In this document: positions 25,970-34,775 of the stretch, in pieces | How the letters are laid out: each line of letters opens with the position of its first letter | Numbering within the stretch: the stretch's first letter is position 1 | Assembly (NCBI RefSeq): GCF_900141855.1 | Contig: NZ_FQYU01000002.1 | Coordinates: forward strand, 124,001 to 188,000 | DNA: 64,000 nt | Source: Pseudozobellia thermophila | GTDB taxonomy: Bacteria > Bacteroidota > Bacteroidia > Flavobacteriales > Flavobacteriaceae | Reading direction: 5' to 3' | Made by a program: the position numbers and the translations under genes | The notes under the pieces: generated by a model | What the model was told of the DNA's origin: nothing | Seen by the model: the letters and a program-made list of their open reading frames with translations, nothing else | Databases searched by the model: none

Positions 25970-26001
25970 AAAAGGGAGGACTTTATGGTTCTCCCTTTTT
26001 T
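25970..26001 (+). terminator. Rho-independent terminator after the OmpA-family gene
   Basis: AAAAGGGAG (25970-25978) pairs with CTCCCTTTT (25991-25999) with a 12-base loop, followed by T residues. Lies 40 bases past the stop. Confidence 0.82.
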
Positions 26002-26139
26002 GTTGCACTTCATCGAAAACCTTCATTTTCCATTAGGGAATGTGTGTTGTCAGTTGTTCTTAAGGCAAGGGTCCCCATCTTCCCTAAACGTCCTACACCG
26101 CTAAAGAAGCACCTTGTATCACCTTAAACTCCCTAGGTT

Positions 26140-26307
26140 ATGGATGTATGGAACACTATTATTGAAAACAGCGCCCTGAACGGCATGCCCAAGTGGTATC
26201 GGGCCCTTACCCTAAGCCTATTCGGGCTTATTGCCGCAATTGTCTTGTATAGCTACTATGTGTTGCTGGTCCATGGGCCGGACATGATCGTTCGTTTCTC
26301 GTACTAA
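26140..26307 (+). CDS. Small single-span membrane protein
   Basis: A 55-residue frame (Met-Asp-Val-Trp-Asn-Thr-Ile-Ile at the start, Val-Arg-Phe-Ser-Tyr at the end). Residues 25-44 are a clean hydrophobic helix, flanked by Lys-Trp-Tyr-Arg before and His-Gly-Pro-Asp after. It is not a signal peptide because no cleavage site follows. It is convergent with the M14 gene 16 bases away. Family unknown; coding status rests on the membrane helix with correctly placed charges. Confidence 0.5.
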   Translation: MDVWNTIIENSALNGMPKWYRALTLSLFGLIAAIVLYSYYVLLVHGPDMIVRFSY

Positions 26308-26323
26308 AGGCCGACACCGGGTC

Positions 26324-27799
26324 TTAGCGGTAGATCATGGCATTTTTAAAGTTGCCGGTTTTACCTTCCGATAGGTTGATCAAAAAACCGTTGATCACGG
26401 CATACCCAACCTTTCCGTTCTTTTCGAGAAGAAAGGTGGGGTTTACCCCTACTTCCATAGCGAGGTCGGGAATCTTGTAGTTTTTGCCCACAATGTGGAG
26501 GGCTACGGGAGACGAAAGCTTTTCCTTGGGAATGTTCTGCATCCGTACATAGGTATACCCTGCCCGCAGCAGGGCAAAGGTATCGAGCCCTTCGAGCCCG
26601 GCCATGTTGTTCACCGGGGTCGGATAAACTTTGCCCGGCCTGATGACGTACCCCGTGGCATCGAGGGTTTCATAACCGTAATAGGTCGAAAGGTCTCCGA
26701 TGTCCCATACCCGGCTACTGTACCAAAAATCGTTATAGCCCTCTTTGTTTACCTCTAGGCGGTTAATGCCCAGGTCTATTTGGTAGTTCTTACCCAACAG
26801 CGGAAAGGTAGCGTTTACAATCTTCAGGTCGAACAACTTTCGGTCGTTTTCGGGGATTTCGTTGTAACGTTCCAGTGGAATGTCCTTATAGGAACCTTGG
26901 GCAATGGTATAGAGGGCAGAGAGTATGGAAACGTAGTTCAGCTTCCTTATTTCCTGTTTCTCCACATCGCCCGGATAACCGCCCGACTCTATCAAAATGG
27001 CGCTTGTACCCCACTTTTGGATGTTATCGCCAAAAGCCCTCGGCTCAAAATCATCGTTGTACCTGCCCACTTGTCCCGGAGCGTATTTCTGTATAATATT
27101 GTTCATAAAGACAATGACCTTCATGGCATTGGCCCGCACTTCGTTGATGTCCTTTTCATAGTTATAGGCGGGTGCCAGATAGGAAATCGTCGCCGGTTTT
27201 TCGGTACGTTCGGCATTGTAGTAGGTGCTTTGGTCGTGCAGGTTGAAACCAAAGTCGGCCTCCAGGCTATCGCGAACCCTTTTCAGGGTTTGCCCTTCGG
27301 GCGATTGCAGGCGCAGTGCATCGCGGTTGACATCGATGCCCAAACGGTTTCTTCTCTGGAACACTTCCGCCCCATCGGGGTTGAGCATCGGGAGGAAGTG
27401 CAGCGTACAGTTTTCAAGAATGGCCCGCTTTTCGTTCTTGAAATCGTCACTTTTCAAAAAATTGAGGATATCAAAAATGGCCTGTGTTGCGGTAGGCTCG
27501 TCACCGTGCATCTGCGACCAAAGAAAAACCGAGATATCGCCCTTTCCGATACTGACCAAGGACAGTTCCCGGCCTTCTATGGACTCCCCGACCTTGTTGA
27601 CCCTAAAGTCGGGATGTTTTCGATAGGCATCGATAAGGGGCTGCAATTGGCTGTGTTTGATACGCCTTTTGTCAAGTGTCGCCTCTTTGTATTTGTCGTA
27701 GGTCTCGTAGAGCGAGGAGGTCAAATCGGAAGTTTGGGCCTGAGCTAGTGAAAATAATAAGAATAGGGGCAGTAAAAATTTCATATGCATTGGAATCAT
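26324..27799 (-). CDS. M14 family zinc carboxypeptidase
   Basis: A 491-residue exported peptidase. The start at 27799 overlaps the stop of the upstream amidase as ATGA, but the ATG at 27784 would give a tighter signal peptide (Met-Lys-Phe-Leu-Leu, ending Ala-Gln-Ala-Gln). Zinc ligands are His98-Gly-Asp-Glu101 and His188 in Asn-Leu-His-Asp-Gln. A Glu in Ile-Leu-Ile-Glu-Ser-Gly-Gly-Tyr (about residue 270) is the likely catalytic base. The C-terminal third is strand-rich. The two upstream genes act on peptidoglycan, so trimming of muropeptide or D-amino-acid-containing stem peptides is a reasonable guess. Third gene of a three-gene operon. Confidence 0.87.
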   Translation of the reverse strand: MIPMHMKFLLPLFLLFSLAQAQTSDLTSSLYETYDKYKEATLDKRRIKHSQLQPLIDAYRKHPDFRVNKVGESIEGRELSLVSIGKGDISVFLWSQMHGDEPTATQAIFDILNFLKSDDFKNEKRAILENCTLHFLPMLNPDGAEVFQRRNRLGIDVNRDALRLQSPEGQTLKRVRDSLEADFGFNLHDQSTYYNAERTEKPATISYLAPAYNYEKDINEVRANAMKVIVFMNNIIQKYAPGQVGRYNDDFEPRAFGDNIQKWGTSAILIESGGYPGDVEKQEIRKLNYVSILSALYTIAQGSYKDIPLERYNEIPENDRKLFDLKIVNATFPLLGKNYQIDLGINRLEVNKEGYNDFWYSSRVWDIGDLSTYYGYETLDATGYVIRPGKVYPTPVNNMAGLEGLDTFALLRAGYTYVRMQNIPKEKLSSPVALHIVGKNYKIPDLAMEVGVNPTFLLEKNGKVGYAVINGFLINLSEGKTGNFKNAMIYR

Positions 27800-28464
27800 C
27801 GGTTTTTGGCTTTTGGTACCGGTTTGAAGTTAAGGTGCCTGGTCGCTTCCCTTACTTTTTTCATAAAATCGGTGCCGGGATCGGTTTTTTGGGTTCTGTA
27901 GCCATCATCCTTTTCCAACCAAAGGGGGTGTCCTTCAAAGTTGGTATACTCGTAATGGCCGATAAGGTATTCGATATCGTATTTTTTGGCCAGGTATTCG
28001 ACCAACCAAATATTGGCCTTCAACTGGGCCTCGGTCAAGGGCGTGTCTTCAGTACCGCCAACGTTCTCAACGCCCAGGGCGGTATGGTTCAGCCCGATGA
28101 CATGGCGTCCCATCATAGTTTCGGGCATCAACCTGTAAATGGTCCCGTCTTGGTCTATCAGGAAATGGGTCGATACATTCAGGCCACTCACCCCTTTGAT
28201 GTCGGGCCGATAATTGGGTAACGTTGGTCGCTCAAAGGCTTCAAAGGAGCCTTCAAGGGTCGGGATGGCCGTCCAATGGAGCACGATCATCTTGGGGTCG
28301 ATAACCGGTTCGTCCCGTTCAATACCGTAGCGTTCCTTCATGTATTCGGAAGTCAACTGTATCCGGGTCTCGTCGAAAACGATCGGTCTGTCGATAATAG
28401 GTTTGGAAGAGCCGCAAGAACTAAGGGCCATACCCAGAACTAGGGTCCATAAGTAAACTTTCAT
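27796..28464 (-). CDS. N-acetylmuramoyl-L-alanine amidase lipoprotein
   Basis: A 222-residue lipoprotein, lipobox Leu-Ser-Ser-Cys17. The amidase_2/PGRP domain has zinc ligands at His63 (Ile-Val-Leu-His-Trp-Thr), a second His in Gly-Leu-Asn-His-Thr-Ala-Leu-Gly-Val-Glu, and an Asp in Lys-Thr-Asp-Pro-Gly-Thr-Asp near the end. Gly-His-Tyr-Glu-Tyr is also conserved. It cleaves the lactyl amide between MurNAc and the stem peptide. It lies 3 bases after the 3D-domain gene and overlaps the M14 gene by 4 bases if that starts at 27799. Membrane-anchored wall remodelling is the expected role. Confidence 0.9.
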   Translation of the reverse strand: MKVYLWTLVLGMALSSCGSSKPIIDRPIVFDETRIQLTSEYMKERYGIERDEPVIDPKMIVLHWTAIPTLEGSFEAFERPTLPNYRPDIKGVSGLNVSTHFLIDQDGTIYRLMPETMMGRHVIGLNHTALGVENVGGTEDTPLTEAQLKANIWLVEYLAKKYDIEYLIGHYEYTNFEGHPLWLEKDDGYRTQKTDPGTDFMKKVREATRHLNFKPVPKAKNR

Positions 28465-28467
28465 AGG

Positions 28468-28884
28468 TTAATTCGTGTTTGGTATAGTGTCTTTCTTTAT
28501 CCTGTATTTAATTTTCACCCTTTTTCGCCCCCACTCCTTGGCCCTGGCGACATCCAGTCCCATATAGACATCGATTGTATTGCGCCAGCGACCGTGCGTC
28601 TTGTCCCTGACCCTATAAATACCATCCAAGCCCTTGATTTTTACCTGGGTGTCGTAGTCAAGGCCAAGCTCGATCAAATCCCTCGAAACCGCGACCACCT
28701 TGGCACCAGGTTTCAGGGTATCGCCCCAGGCACCGATATCAGGTCGACGATCGGTTTGCGCAGGGGTGGAGTTATAGGCCGATACGGTTACTTCCTTTTC
28801 CTTCCAAATATACTCCTGTTCGGCCGAGCCACAAGCGGAAAGAAGGAAAAAGAGCTGTAAAAACAAAGCCTGTTTTAGTGCCAT
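28468..28884 (-). CDS. 3D-domain lipoprotein (probable lytic transglycosylase-related)
   Basis: A 138-residue lipoprotein, lipobox Leu-Leu-Ser-Ala-Cys18. The rest is the 3D domain, named for three conserved Asp residues: Ala-Tyr-Asn-Ser-Thr-Pro near residue 36, Ala-Val-Ser-Arg-Asp-Leu, Tyr-Arg-Val-Arg-Asp-Lys-Thr, and Asn-Thr-Ile-Asp-Val-Tyr-Met-Gly. The fold is the double-psi beta barrel of MltA-type transglycosylases. Free-standing forms such as this probably act on peptidoglycan glycan strands. It is the first gene of the wall-processing trio, 3 bases before the amidase. Confidence 0.85.
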   Translation of the reverse strand: MALKQALFLQLFFLLSACGSAEQEYIWKEKEVTVSAYNSTPAQTDRRPDIGAWGDTLKPGAKVVAVSRDLIELGLDYDTQVKIKGLDGIYRVRDKTHGRWRNTIDVYMGLDVARAKEWGRKRVKIKYRIKKDTIPNTN

Positions 28885-28887
28885 AAA

Positions 28888-29331
28888 CTATTTCGTAAGG
28901 TTCTCCAAAAGCAATAGATCTAAACTTTCTGCATCCCACTTTTCCTGCAAATCTTCGGGAACAGGACTGTAAGCATATGTCAATGAGCTTATTATTATAT
29001 CTTCATCGCCATCGGAATCCATATCTCCCGAAACCATTAAAAACCATCTGCCGGCGTTTGGATCGGGCAAGGCATATCCCGTGAAATCAAAATCTCGAAT
29101 ACCGTTGTTTTCTAGGTAAACAAAGGTTTCATTCGGGTGACTTTCGTAATCGGGAAATGTTGACAGAAGGGCAATATCCACATCGCCGTCCCCATCAAAG
29201 TCTTGGACTATAAGCCGGGTACAACCGTGCATCGGATAAAAGAAAGCTTCCTTAAAGTCGTTGTTTCCGTCGTTCAAATGAATACGCATGCCATGATAGG
29301 GCTTCATTATATTTCGATTATTTTTGTCCAT
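28888..29331 (-). pseudogene. Truncated FG-GAP/VCBS repeat protein (C-terminal remnant)
   Basis: A frame of up to 148 residues with two intact FG-GAP calcium loops, Asp-Phe-Asp-Gly-Asp-Gly-Asp-Val-Asp and Gly-Asp-Met-Asp-Ser-Asp-Gly-Asp-Glu-Asp. It begins effectively at Lys-Pro-Tyr-His-Gly-Met-Arg-Ile and ends Leu-Leu-Glu-Asn-Leu-Thr-Lys. Full-length relatives are several hundred residues, exported, and carry repeated copies of these loops before this point. Here the N-terminal repeats and signal are absent, and the next gene starts on the opposite strand 30 bases upstream. This is probably a 5'-deleted gene. Starts at 29331 or 29307 are possible if it is still translated. Confidence 0.65.
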
Positions 29332-29361
29332 AAATTTACAAATCAACTACCTACACATTTT

Positions 29362-30690
29362 ATGAAAATAGCAAAGAGAATCGTATTGGCCCTTTTGGTT
29401 CTTCTGGCCATCGTCATTTATACCCAATACCCCAAGCTAAACATCATTTCAGGTTATGCCGCAAAGAATATGGCTTCCACTGTATTTTTAACAGGTAGAA
29501 ACGCCGAATCGGTAAAGCAACACGACAACGATGTACCTTTGATCAAACTTGCGGATGTTGAAACCGATGGTTCCAGTGCGGCGGCCACCGTTTTCGGACT
29601 CATGGAGCGCAAATCGGTCTGTTTCGATGGCTTGGGTTGTATTTTAACCAATGACGATTACGACCCCAACACCGTAATCCCCCGGCCAAAAAGAACATTT
29701 ACCCAATCCGATTTACCGTTTCCCTACGGGGATGCCCCAGGCAAGGACACCTTATTTGAAAACATCGATTACCGGATGCTGGAATCGGCCCTTGACAAAG
29801 CCTTCGAATCGCCCGACATCCAAAGAACGAGATCGGTCCTTGTCGTCTATAAAGACCATATCGTTGCCGAACGCTATGCCAATGGCTTTACCAAAGATAC
29901 GCCTATCTTGGGATGGAGCATGACCAAAAGTGTATTGGCCACCCTGTACGGTATCCTCGAATACCAAGGAAAAATAGACCTGAACGATCCGGCCCCCATA
30001 GCGGAATGGCAAAGGGACGATAGAAAAAATATTACCCTGAACCACCTCTTGCGAATGCAGAGCGGACTGGCCTGGGAAGAAGATTATACCTCAATCTCGG
30101 ATGTGACCAAGATGTTGTTTCTCGATTCGGACATGACCAAGGGACAGGCCGAAAAGAAAGCCATTGCCCCGCCCACGGAAATATGGAACTATTCTTCGGG
30201 AACCACCAACCTGCTGTCGGGTATTCTAAGAAGTCGCTTCGACAGCCATCAGGCCTACCTGAATTTTCCCTACGCCGCACTGATCGACAAAATAGGAATG
30301 CATTCAATGCTCATCGAGACCGATCAGGCCGGAAACTATGTGGGCTCTTCGTACGGATGGGCCAGCACGAGGGACTGGGCCAAATTCGGTATCCTCTACC
30401 TAAACGAGGGAGAATGGAACGGTGAGCGTCTTTTTGACAAAAAGTGGGTCGATTATGTTACAAAACCTACGGCACATTCCGATGGCACCTATGGAGGTCA
30501 TTTCTGGCTCAATGCCCATGGCAAGTTTCCCGATGCACCGCGAGACATGTACTCGGCCAACGGCTACCAAGGGCAACGGGTGTTTATTATTCCCTCAAAG
30601 GAATTGGTGATCGTACGCACCGGACTGGCCGAGGAACCGGATTTCAACATCAACGAATTTTTAAGGAATATTTTAAAGGCGATTCCATAA
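29362..30690 (+). CDS. Serine hydrolase, class C beta-lactamase/NylB-like
   Basis: A 442-residue membrane-anchored hydrolase. The start is the ATG at 29362 (Met-Lys-Ile-Ala-Lys-Arg), giving an N-terminal hydrophobic anchor of about 18 residues. The SxxK motif is Ser186-Met-Thr-Lys189. The Tyr motif is Asn-Tyr-Ser-Ser-Gly, and the third box is Asp-Gly-Thr-Tyr-Gly-Gly-His-Phe. This layout matches 6-aminohexanoate-dimer hydrolase (NylB) relatives, which act on amides and esters. The physiological substrate is unknown. It is divergent from the truncated FG-GAP gene and ends at a bidirectional terminator. Confidence 0.9.
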   Translation: MKIAKRIVLALLVLLAIVIYTQYPKLNIISGYAAKNMASTVFLTGRNAESVKQHDNDVPLIKLADVETDGSSAAATVFGLMERKSVCFDGLGCILTNDDYDPNTVIPRPKRTFTQSDLPFPYGDAPGKDTLFENIDYRMLESALDKAFESPDIQRTRSVLVVYKDHIVAERYANGFTKDTPILGWSMTKSVLATLYGILEYQGKIDLNDPAPIAEWQRDDRKNITLNHLLRMQSGLAWEEDYTSISDVTKMLFLDSDMTKGQAEKKAIAPPTEIWNYSSGTTNLLSGILRSRFDSHQAYLNFPYAALIDKIGMHSMLIETDQAGNYVGSSYGWASTRDWAKFGILYLNEGEWNGERLFDKKWVDYVTKPTAHSDGTYGGHFWLNAHGKFPDAPRDMYSANGYQGQRVFIIPSKELVIVRTGLAEEPDFNINEFLRNILKAIP

Positions 30691-30864
30691 GCCAAGCCTG
30701 CCCTCACTCGCAATTACATAAGGGGGCAATTTGGTTTTTCTTGCCATTTTTACAACAACTCCCCTATATCTTGCAACAATTTTTTTTGTTTGGGCAACAC
30801 TGTGCCTAAGTTTGACCTGTAATTCAAATAGAGTGAATTTTCATTTTCGTAAAGTATGTTGTCA

Positions 30865-30897
30865 AAAAGGGCCTTCAACAATTGAAGGCCCTTTTTT
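30865..30897. terminator. Bidirectional terminator between serine hydrolase and menB
   Basis: A perfect 14-base stem (AAAAGGGCCTTCAA at 30865-30878 with TTGAAGGCCCTTTT at 30882-30895, loop CAA) with T-runs on both strands. It lies between converging genes and serves both. Confidence 0.9.
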
Positions 30898-30932
30898 GTA
30901 TACACTGTGTACCAACAGGTATTAAACCCCTT

Positions 30933-31778
30933 TTAAGGTATCCATTTGTTCTTCCCAAAATTGGGTTTTCGCTTTTCGAGGAAGGCGTTACGTCCTTCCT
31001 TGGCCTCTTCGGTCCCATAGGCCAATCGGGTGGCCTCACCGGCAAATACCTGCTGGCCCACCATACCATCATCGGTAAGGTTCATCGCAAATTTTAGCAT
31101 TTTTATAGAGGTGGGCGATTTTTGTAAAATTTCCTGGGCCCATTGGTAGGCCGTATCCTCGAGCTCGTCGTGGGGTACCACGGCGTTCACCATTCCCATT
31201 TCAAAAGCCTCTTGGGCCGAATAGTTACGGCCTAGAAAAAAAATCTCTCGGGCCTTTTTCTGACCGACCATTTTGGCCAAGTAGGCCGAGCCGTACCCCG
31301 CGTCAAAACTGGTAACATCGGCATCGGTTTGTTTGAATATGGCGTGCTCCTTGCTCGCCAAGGTCAAATCGCAGACCACATGCAGGCTATGGCCTCCGCC
31401 TACGGCCCACCCGGGCACCACGGCAATAACCACCTTGGGCATAAAACGGATCTGGCGCTGAACCTCCAAAATATTTAATCGATGCATGCCGTCCTCACCG
31501 ACATATCCTTGCTCCCCCCTCGCCTTTTGGTCGCCACCACTGCAAAAGGAGTAGACCCCGTCCTTGGTCGATGGCCCTTCTGCCGATAACAATACCACGC
31601 CAATGGAAGTATCTTCCTGGGCATCGTAAAAAGCCTTGTAAAGCTCGCTGGTCGTTTTGGGGCGAAACGCATTGCGTACGTTCGGTCTATTGAATGCGAT
31701 ACGTGCCACCCCATTACATTTTTTATAGGTTATGTCTTCAAATTGAATAGCTGTTTTCCAATCGGGTCGTTCCATCAT
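30933..31778 (-). CDS. menB: 1,4-dihydroxy-2-naphthoyl-CoA synthase
   Basis: A 281-residue crotonase-fold enzyme of menaquinone synthesis, converting o-succinylbenzoyl-CoA to 1,4-dihydroxy-2-naphthoyl-CoA. The start is at 31778 or 31775 (Met-Met-Glu-Arg-Pro-Asp); the preceding open residues are not conserved. Typical motifs are Arg-Asn-Ala-Phe-Arg-Pro-Lys-Thr, Phe-Cys-Ser-Gly-Gly-Asp-Gln (oxyanion hole), Val-Gly-Gly-Gly-His-Ser-Leu, Gln-Thr-Asp-Ala-Asp-Val-Thr-Ser-Phe-Asp (catalytic Asp), and Gly-Tyr-Gly-Ser. Length matches MenB. The rest of the men cluster is not in the window. Confidence 0.96.
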   Translation of the reverse strand: MMERPDWKTAIQFEDITYKKCNGVARIAFNRPNVRNAFRPKTTSELYKAFYDAQEDTSIGVVLLSAEGPSTKDGVYSFCSGGDQKARGEQGYVGEDGMHRLNILEVQRQIRFMPKVVIAVVPGWAVGGGHSLHVVCDLTLASKEHAIFKQTDADVTSFDAGYGSAYLAKMVGQKKAREIFFLGRNYSAQEAFEMGMVNAVVPHDELEDTAYQWAQEILQKSPTSIKMLKFAMNLTDDGMVGQQVFAGEATRLAYGTEEAKEGRNAFLEKRKPNFGKNKWIP

Positions 31779-32003
31779 TGAGTCTACTTTTAATGAAAGT
31801 GCAAAATAGTACAATTACCAGAGATAGTAAATACCATACCCACCCAAAATACGGGACAGGCTCCTTTACGTGGTTCCCAAATACCCATAAAATGGGTGTC
31901 AACTCCGAAATCATTGCCGAAAGGCGTTACGTTGGGCGAGAAATAAGACTTAAGTTCCTGTATTAGATATATTTAGTTTACCTTAGTAAGGGTATCGGCC
32001 ACG

Positions 32004-34712
32004 ATGTATAAAATTTGTCAGGAGATTATCGGCGTAGCCCATATCCTTCCCTTTATATCAACATTACCTATAGTGAAAAGCAATAACAACGAAAATCATA
32101 CCCCGTATGGTGACTTATATGCCCAGGCGAAAATCGGCCATTGGGAATTTGATGTAAGCTCCCAAATATTCACCCTTGACGATATTAGCTGCAGTATCCT
32201 TGGGCTACCCCAGGGAAGCCGCTTGGCCAAAGGCGAAGCCCCCCCCTACTTTGTATCGGACACAGAAAAGGACAGCACGGACCACCTTATGGCCAACCTA
32301 ATCGAAAATGGCGAACCCTTCAATACCGAAATACAATTGAAAAGACCCGATGGACAGCTCATTTGGGTTATGGTGGCGGCATCGGCTTATATCGTTAAGG
32401 AGAAGTGCTTAAAGGTTTCGGGACTAACCCAAGACTTGACCCGGCTAAAGGCCCTCGAGGAAAACTTGCACCGTAAAAACCAATTATTGAACGTTGCGCA
32501 AGTAAAGGCGGGGCTGGCCCATTGGCAATGGGACCACAGAACCAATATGGTACGTTGTTCCGAAAACATGTCACGTCTGCTAAAAACGGAAAAGGAATCC
32601 CCCGTACCCCTCAGCACCATATTGAAGCACATACCTTCGGAAGACGTGGAAACCGTGCGCCGGTCGTTGGAGAAAAGTGTAATGCATAAAAGATATCAAA
32701 GTTTTATACATCGCCTGATTCTAAATGGGAGTATGCGCTACATTAAGGTAATCGGGAAGGTAAATACCGATGCCGATGGCAACATTACCAATATCCTCGG
32801 TATTTCACAGGACGTAACCGACCAACAGGAGTTCCAAGCCAGGCTTATTAAAAAAAACCACCTTCTCAACCTTGCGGAAGAAAAGGCCTCCATGGGGCAC
32901 TGGTACTGGAAAACCGGCACAAAAACACTTTTGGCATCCAAAAACCTGTTGCGCTTGTTCGGCCAGGACTTTGACAGGGAAGACGTTCGGATCAAACACC
33001 TACTGAAGTTTGTACATCCCGAAGATGCCACGGCGGTAAGGCAGTATACTTCCCATGCCCTCTCAAAAAAACGACTTGACCGTTTTGAATTCCGCATCGT
33101 CCTAAATAACGGTCATATAAAAATACTTAGGACCAGTGGGGAGGTATATCTCGACGGCAATAATGAAATCGAGGAAATTCTCGGTATTTTTCAAGACGTT
33201 ACCGAACAGAAGGATTACGAAAGCCACATCCTTAAAAACAACTACCTTTTAAACCTTGCGGAAGAAAAGGCCTCCATGGGACACTGGCATACCAAAAGTG
33301 ACAGCCCCGTTGTTACCATGTCGCAAAACTTGGAGAATATTTTTGGTATCAAAGGGAATGGTGACGGTATAACTTTGGACGAAATGTTACAACGTATCCA
33401 TCCCGAGGACAGGGAACAGGTAAGGTCTGAATTCGGCCTCATCAAAAAAAACAAGGCTTTTAAGGAATTTATGTTTCGCATAGTGCTGAACGATGGCCGC
33501 GTCAAAACCCTGTTTGTACCAAATGAAGTACAGATCGACCATAAGGAGGGGGTATCCGAAATTTTGGGCGTGTGCCAGGATATCACCCGGCAACGAGCCG
33601 AGGAATTGAAATTCAGGAACCTCTTGGATTCCGCTCCCAATCCGACATTCATCATCAATTACGACCGAAGTATCGTAATGGCCAACAAACAGGCCCAGCA
33701 TCTGTTCGGTTATACGTCAAAGGAACTCCTGGGCCAATCGATAAGAAAACTGTTTCCAAAAAGATTCTACCCTGTTGGCGATATGTTGCAAGATGCTTTT
33801 TTTTCAAATCCGACGGTACAGAAAGTCGACCTAAAGGAAAGTCTATATATGCGCAACAAGCAAGGAGAAGAAATTCCCGTACATATCACCTTGGGCCCTG
33901 TCCAAACTGAAAGCGGACTATTGGTTTCTTGGGTAGCGAGGGACATTACCCAAGAAAAATTGGCCGAAAGCCTAATTTTACAGGCAAAGGAAAATCTTGA
34001 ACGACTTACCAAGGAGTTAAGGTCGCAAAACCATCAACTTGAAGATTTTTCATATATAACCACCCATAACCTTAGGGCGCCCGTCAATAATTTGAACGCC
34101 CTTTTAAAGCTGTACAAAACAGCAAGCACCGAAGCGGAAAAATCACTTCTCTTCGAAAAATTGGAACGGGTAACGGGGCATCTGACCCTAACCCTCGATA
34201 CCTTGGTCGATTCATTGAAGGTGCAGACGAACCAGTCGATGTTACTTGAAAAATTAAGCCTGAACAAGGTATTGGCCAAGACCAAGGAAATTCTTATGGC
34301 CGAAATTGAGCATACCGGGGCATCGCTCCACTGCGATTTTTCGGAAGTCGACCACGTAATTTATGTAAGGCTCTATTTAGAAAGCCTCTTCCAAAACCTT
34401 ATCAACAACTCCTTAAAATACCGAGATCCCGAACGCAGTCCCGTAATTACCATTTCCTCGAAACTATCCAACGGAACCGTCACCTTGTTGTTCTCCGATA
34501 ACGGCCTGGGTATGGACCTACAGAAATATGGCCACAACCTGTTTCGCTTGAACAAGGTATTCCACAATCACCCCGAAGCCAAGGGTGTCGGCCTTTACAT
34601 GACCAAAACCCAGATCGAATCGGTAGGAGGCGATATCCGTGCCGATAGCGAGGTAGGCAAAGGCACTACCTTCAAAATTGTACTTAAAAATCAATTACCC
34701 GATTTGAGATAG
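32004..34712 (+). CDS. Multi-PAS sensor histidine kinase
   Basis: A 902-residue kinase without membrane helices, so probably cytoplasmic. Four PAS/PAC modules of about 125-130 residues each begin with a Gly/Ala-His-Trp motif (around residues 45, 172, 300 and 428). Modules 3 and 4 share a 29-base identical segment. A fifth, more classical PAS (Ser-Ala-Pro-Asn-Pro-Thr-Phe-Ile) covers residues 540-650. The phosphorylated residue is His688 in Thr-Thr-His-Asn-Leu-Arg-Ala-Pro. The ATPase domain has Asn-Leu-Ile-Asn-Asn-Ser (N box), Asp-Asn-Gly-Leu-Gly-Met (G1) and Gly-Val-Gly-Leu-Tyr (G2). No response regulator is adjacent. The Hpt/regulator pair 15 kb away is a possible but unproven target. Confidence 0.92.
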   Translation: MYKICQEIIGVAHILPFISTLPIVKSNNNENHTPYGDLYAQAKIGHWEFDVSSQIFTLDDISCSILGLPQGSRLAKGEAPPYFVSDTEKDSTDHLMANLIENGEPFNTEIQLKRPDGQLIWVMVAASAYIVKEKCLKVSGLTQDLTRLKALEENLHRKNQLLNVAQVKAGLAHWQWDHRTNMVRCSENMSRLLKTEKESPVPLSTILKHIPSEDVETVRRSLEKSVMHKRYQSFIHRLILNGSMRYIKVIGKVNTDADGNITNILGISQDVTDQQEFQARLIKKNHLLNLAEEKASMGHWYWKTGTKTLLASKNLLRLFGQDFDREDVRIKHLLKFVHPEDATAVRQYTSHALSKKRLDRFEFRIVLNNGHIKILRTSGEVYLDGNNEIEEILGIFQDVTEQKDYESHILKNNYLLNLAEEKASMGHWHTKSDSPVVTMSQNLENIFGIKGNGDGITLDEMLQRIHPEDREQVRSEFGLIKKNKAFKEFMFRIVLNDGRVKTLFVPNEVQIDHKEGVSEILGVCQDITRQRAEELKFRNLLDSAPNPTFIINYDRSIVMANKQAQHLFGYTSKELLGQSIRKLFPKRFYPVGDMLQDAFFSNPTVQKVDLKESLYMRNKQGEEIPVHITLGPVQTESGLLVSWVARDITQEKLAESLILQAKENLERLTKELRSQNHQLEDFSYITTHNLRAPVNNLNALLKLYKTASTEAEKSLLFEKLERVTGHLTLTLDTLVDSLKVQTNQSMLLEKLSLNKVLAKTKEILMAEIEHTGASLHCDFSEVDHVIYVRLYLESLFQNLINNSLKYRDPERSPVITISSKLSNGTVTLLFSDNGLGMDLQKYGHNLFRLNKVFHNHPEAKGVGLYMTKTQIESVGGDIRADSEVGKGTTFKIVLKNQLPDLR

Positions 34713-34775
34713 TCGCAGGACAATCCGCTTAGTTCGGTTCTGAACCGTTTGGAAACAGGCCCTGATAAGGTCCGC

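Noticed and set aside
26780-27748. Open frame of 322 codons on the plus strand, antisense to the M14 peptidase
   Set aside because: It lies exactly over the coding strand of a well-supported enzyme, has no family motif, and its openness comes from the codon bias of the real gene.
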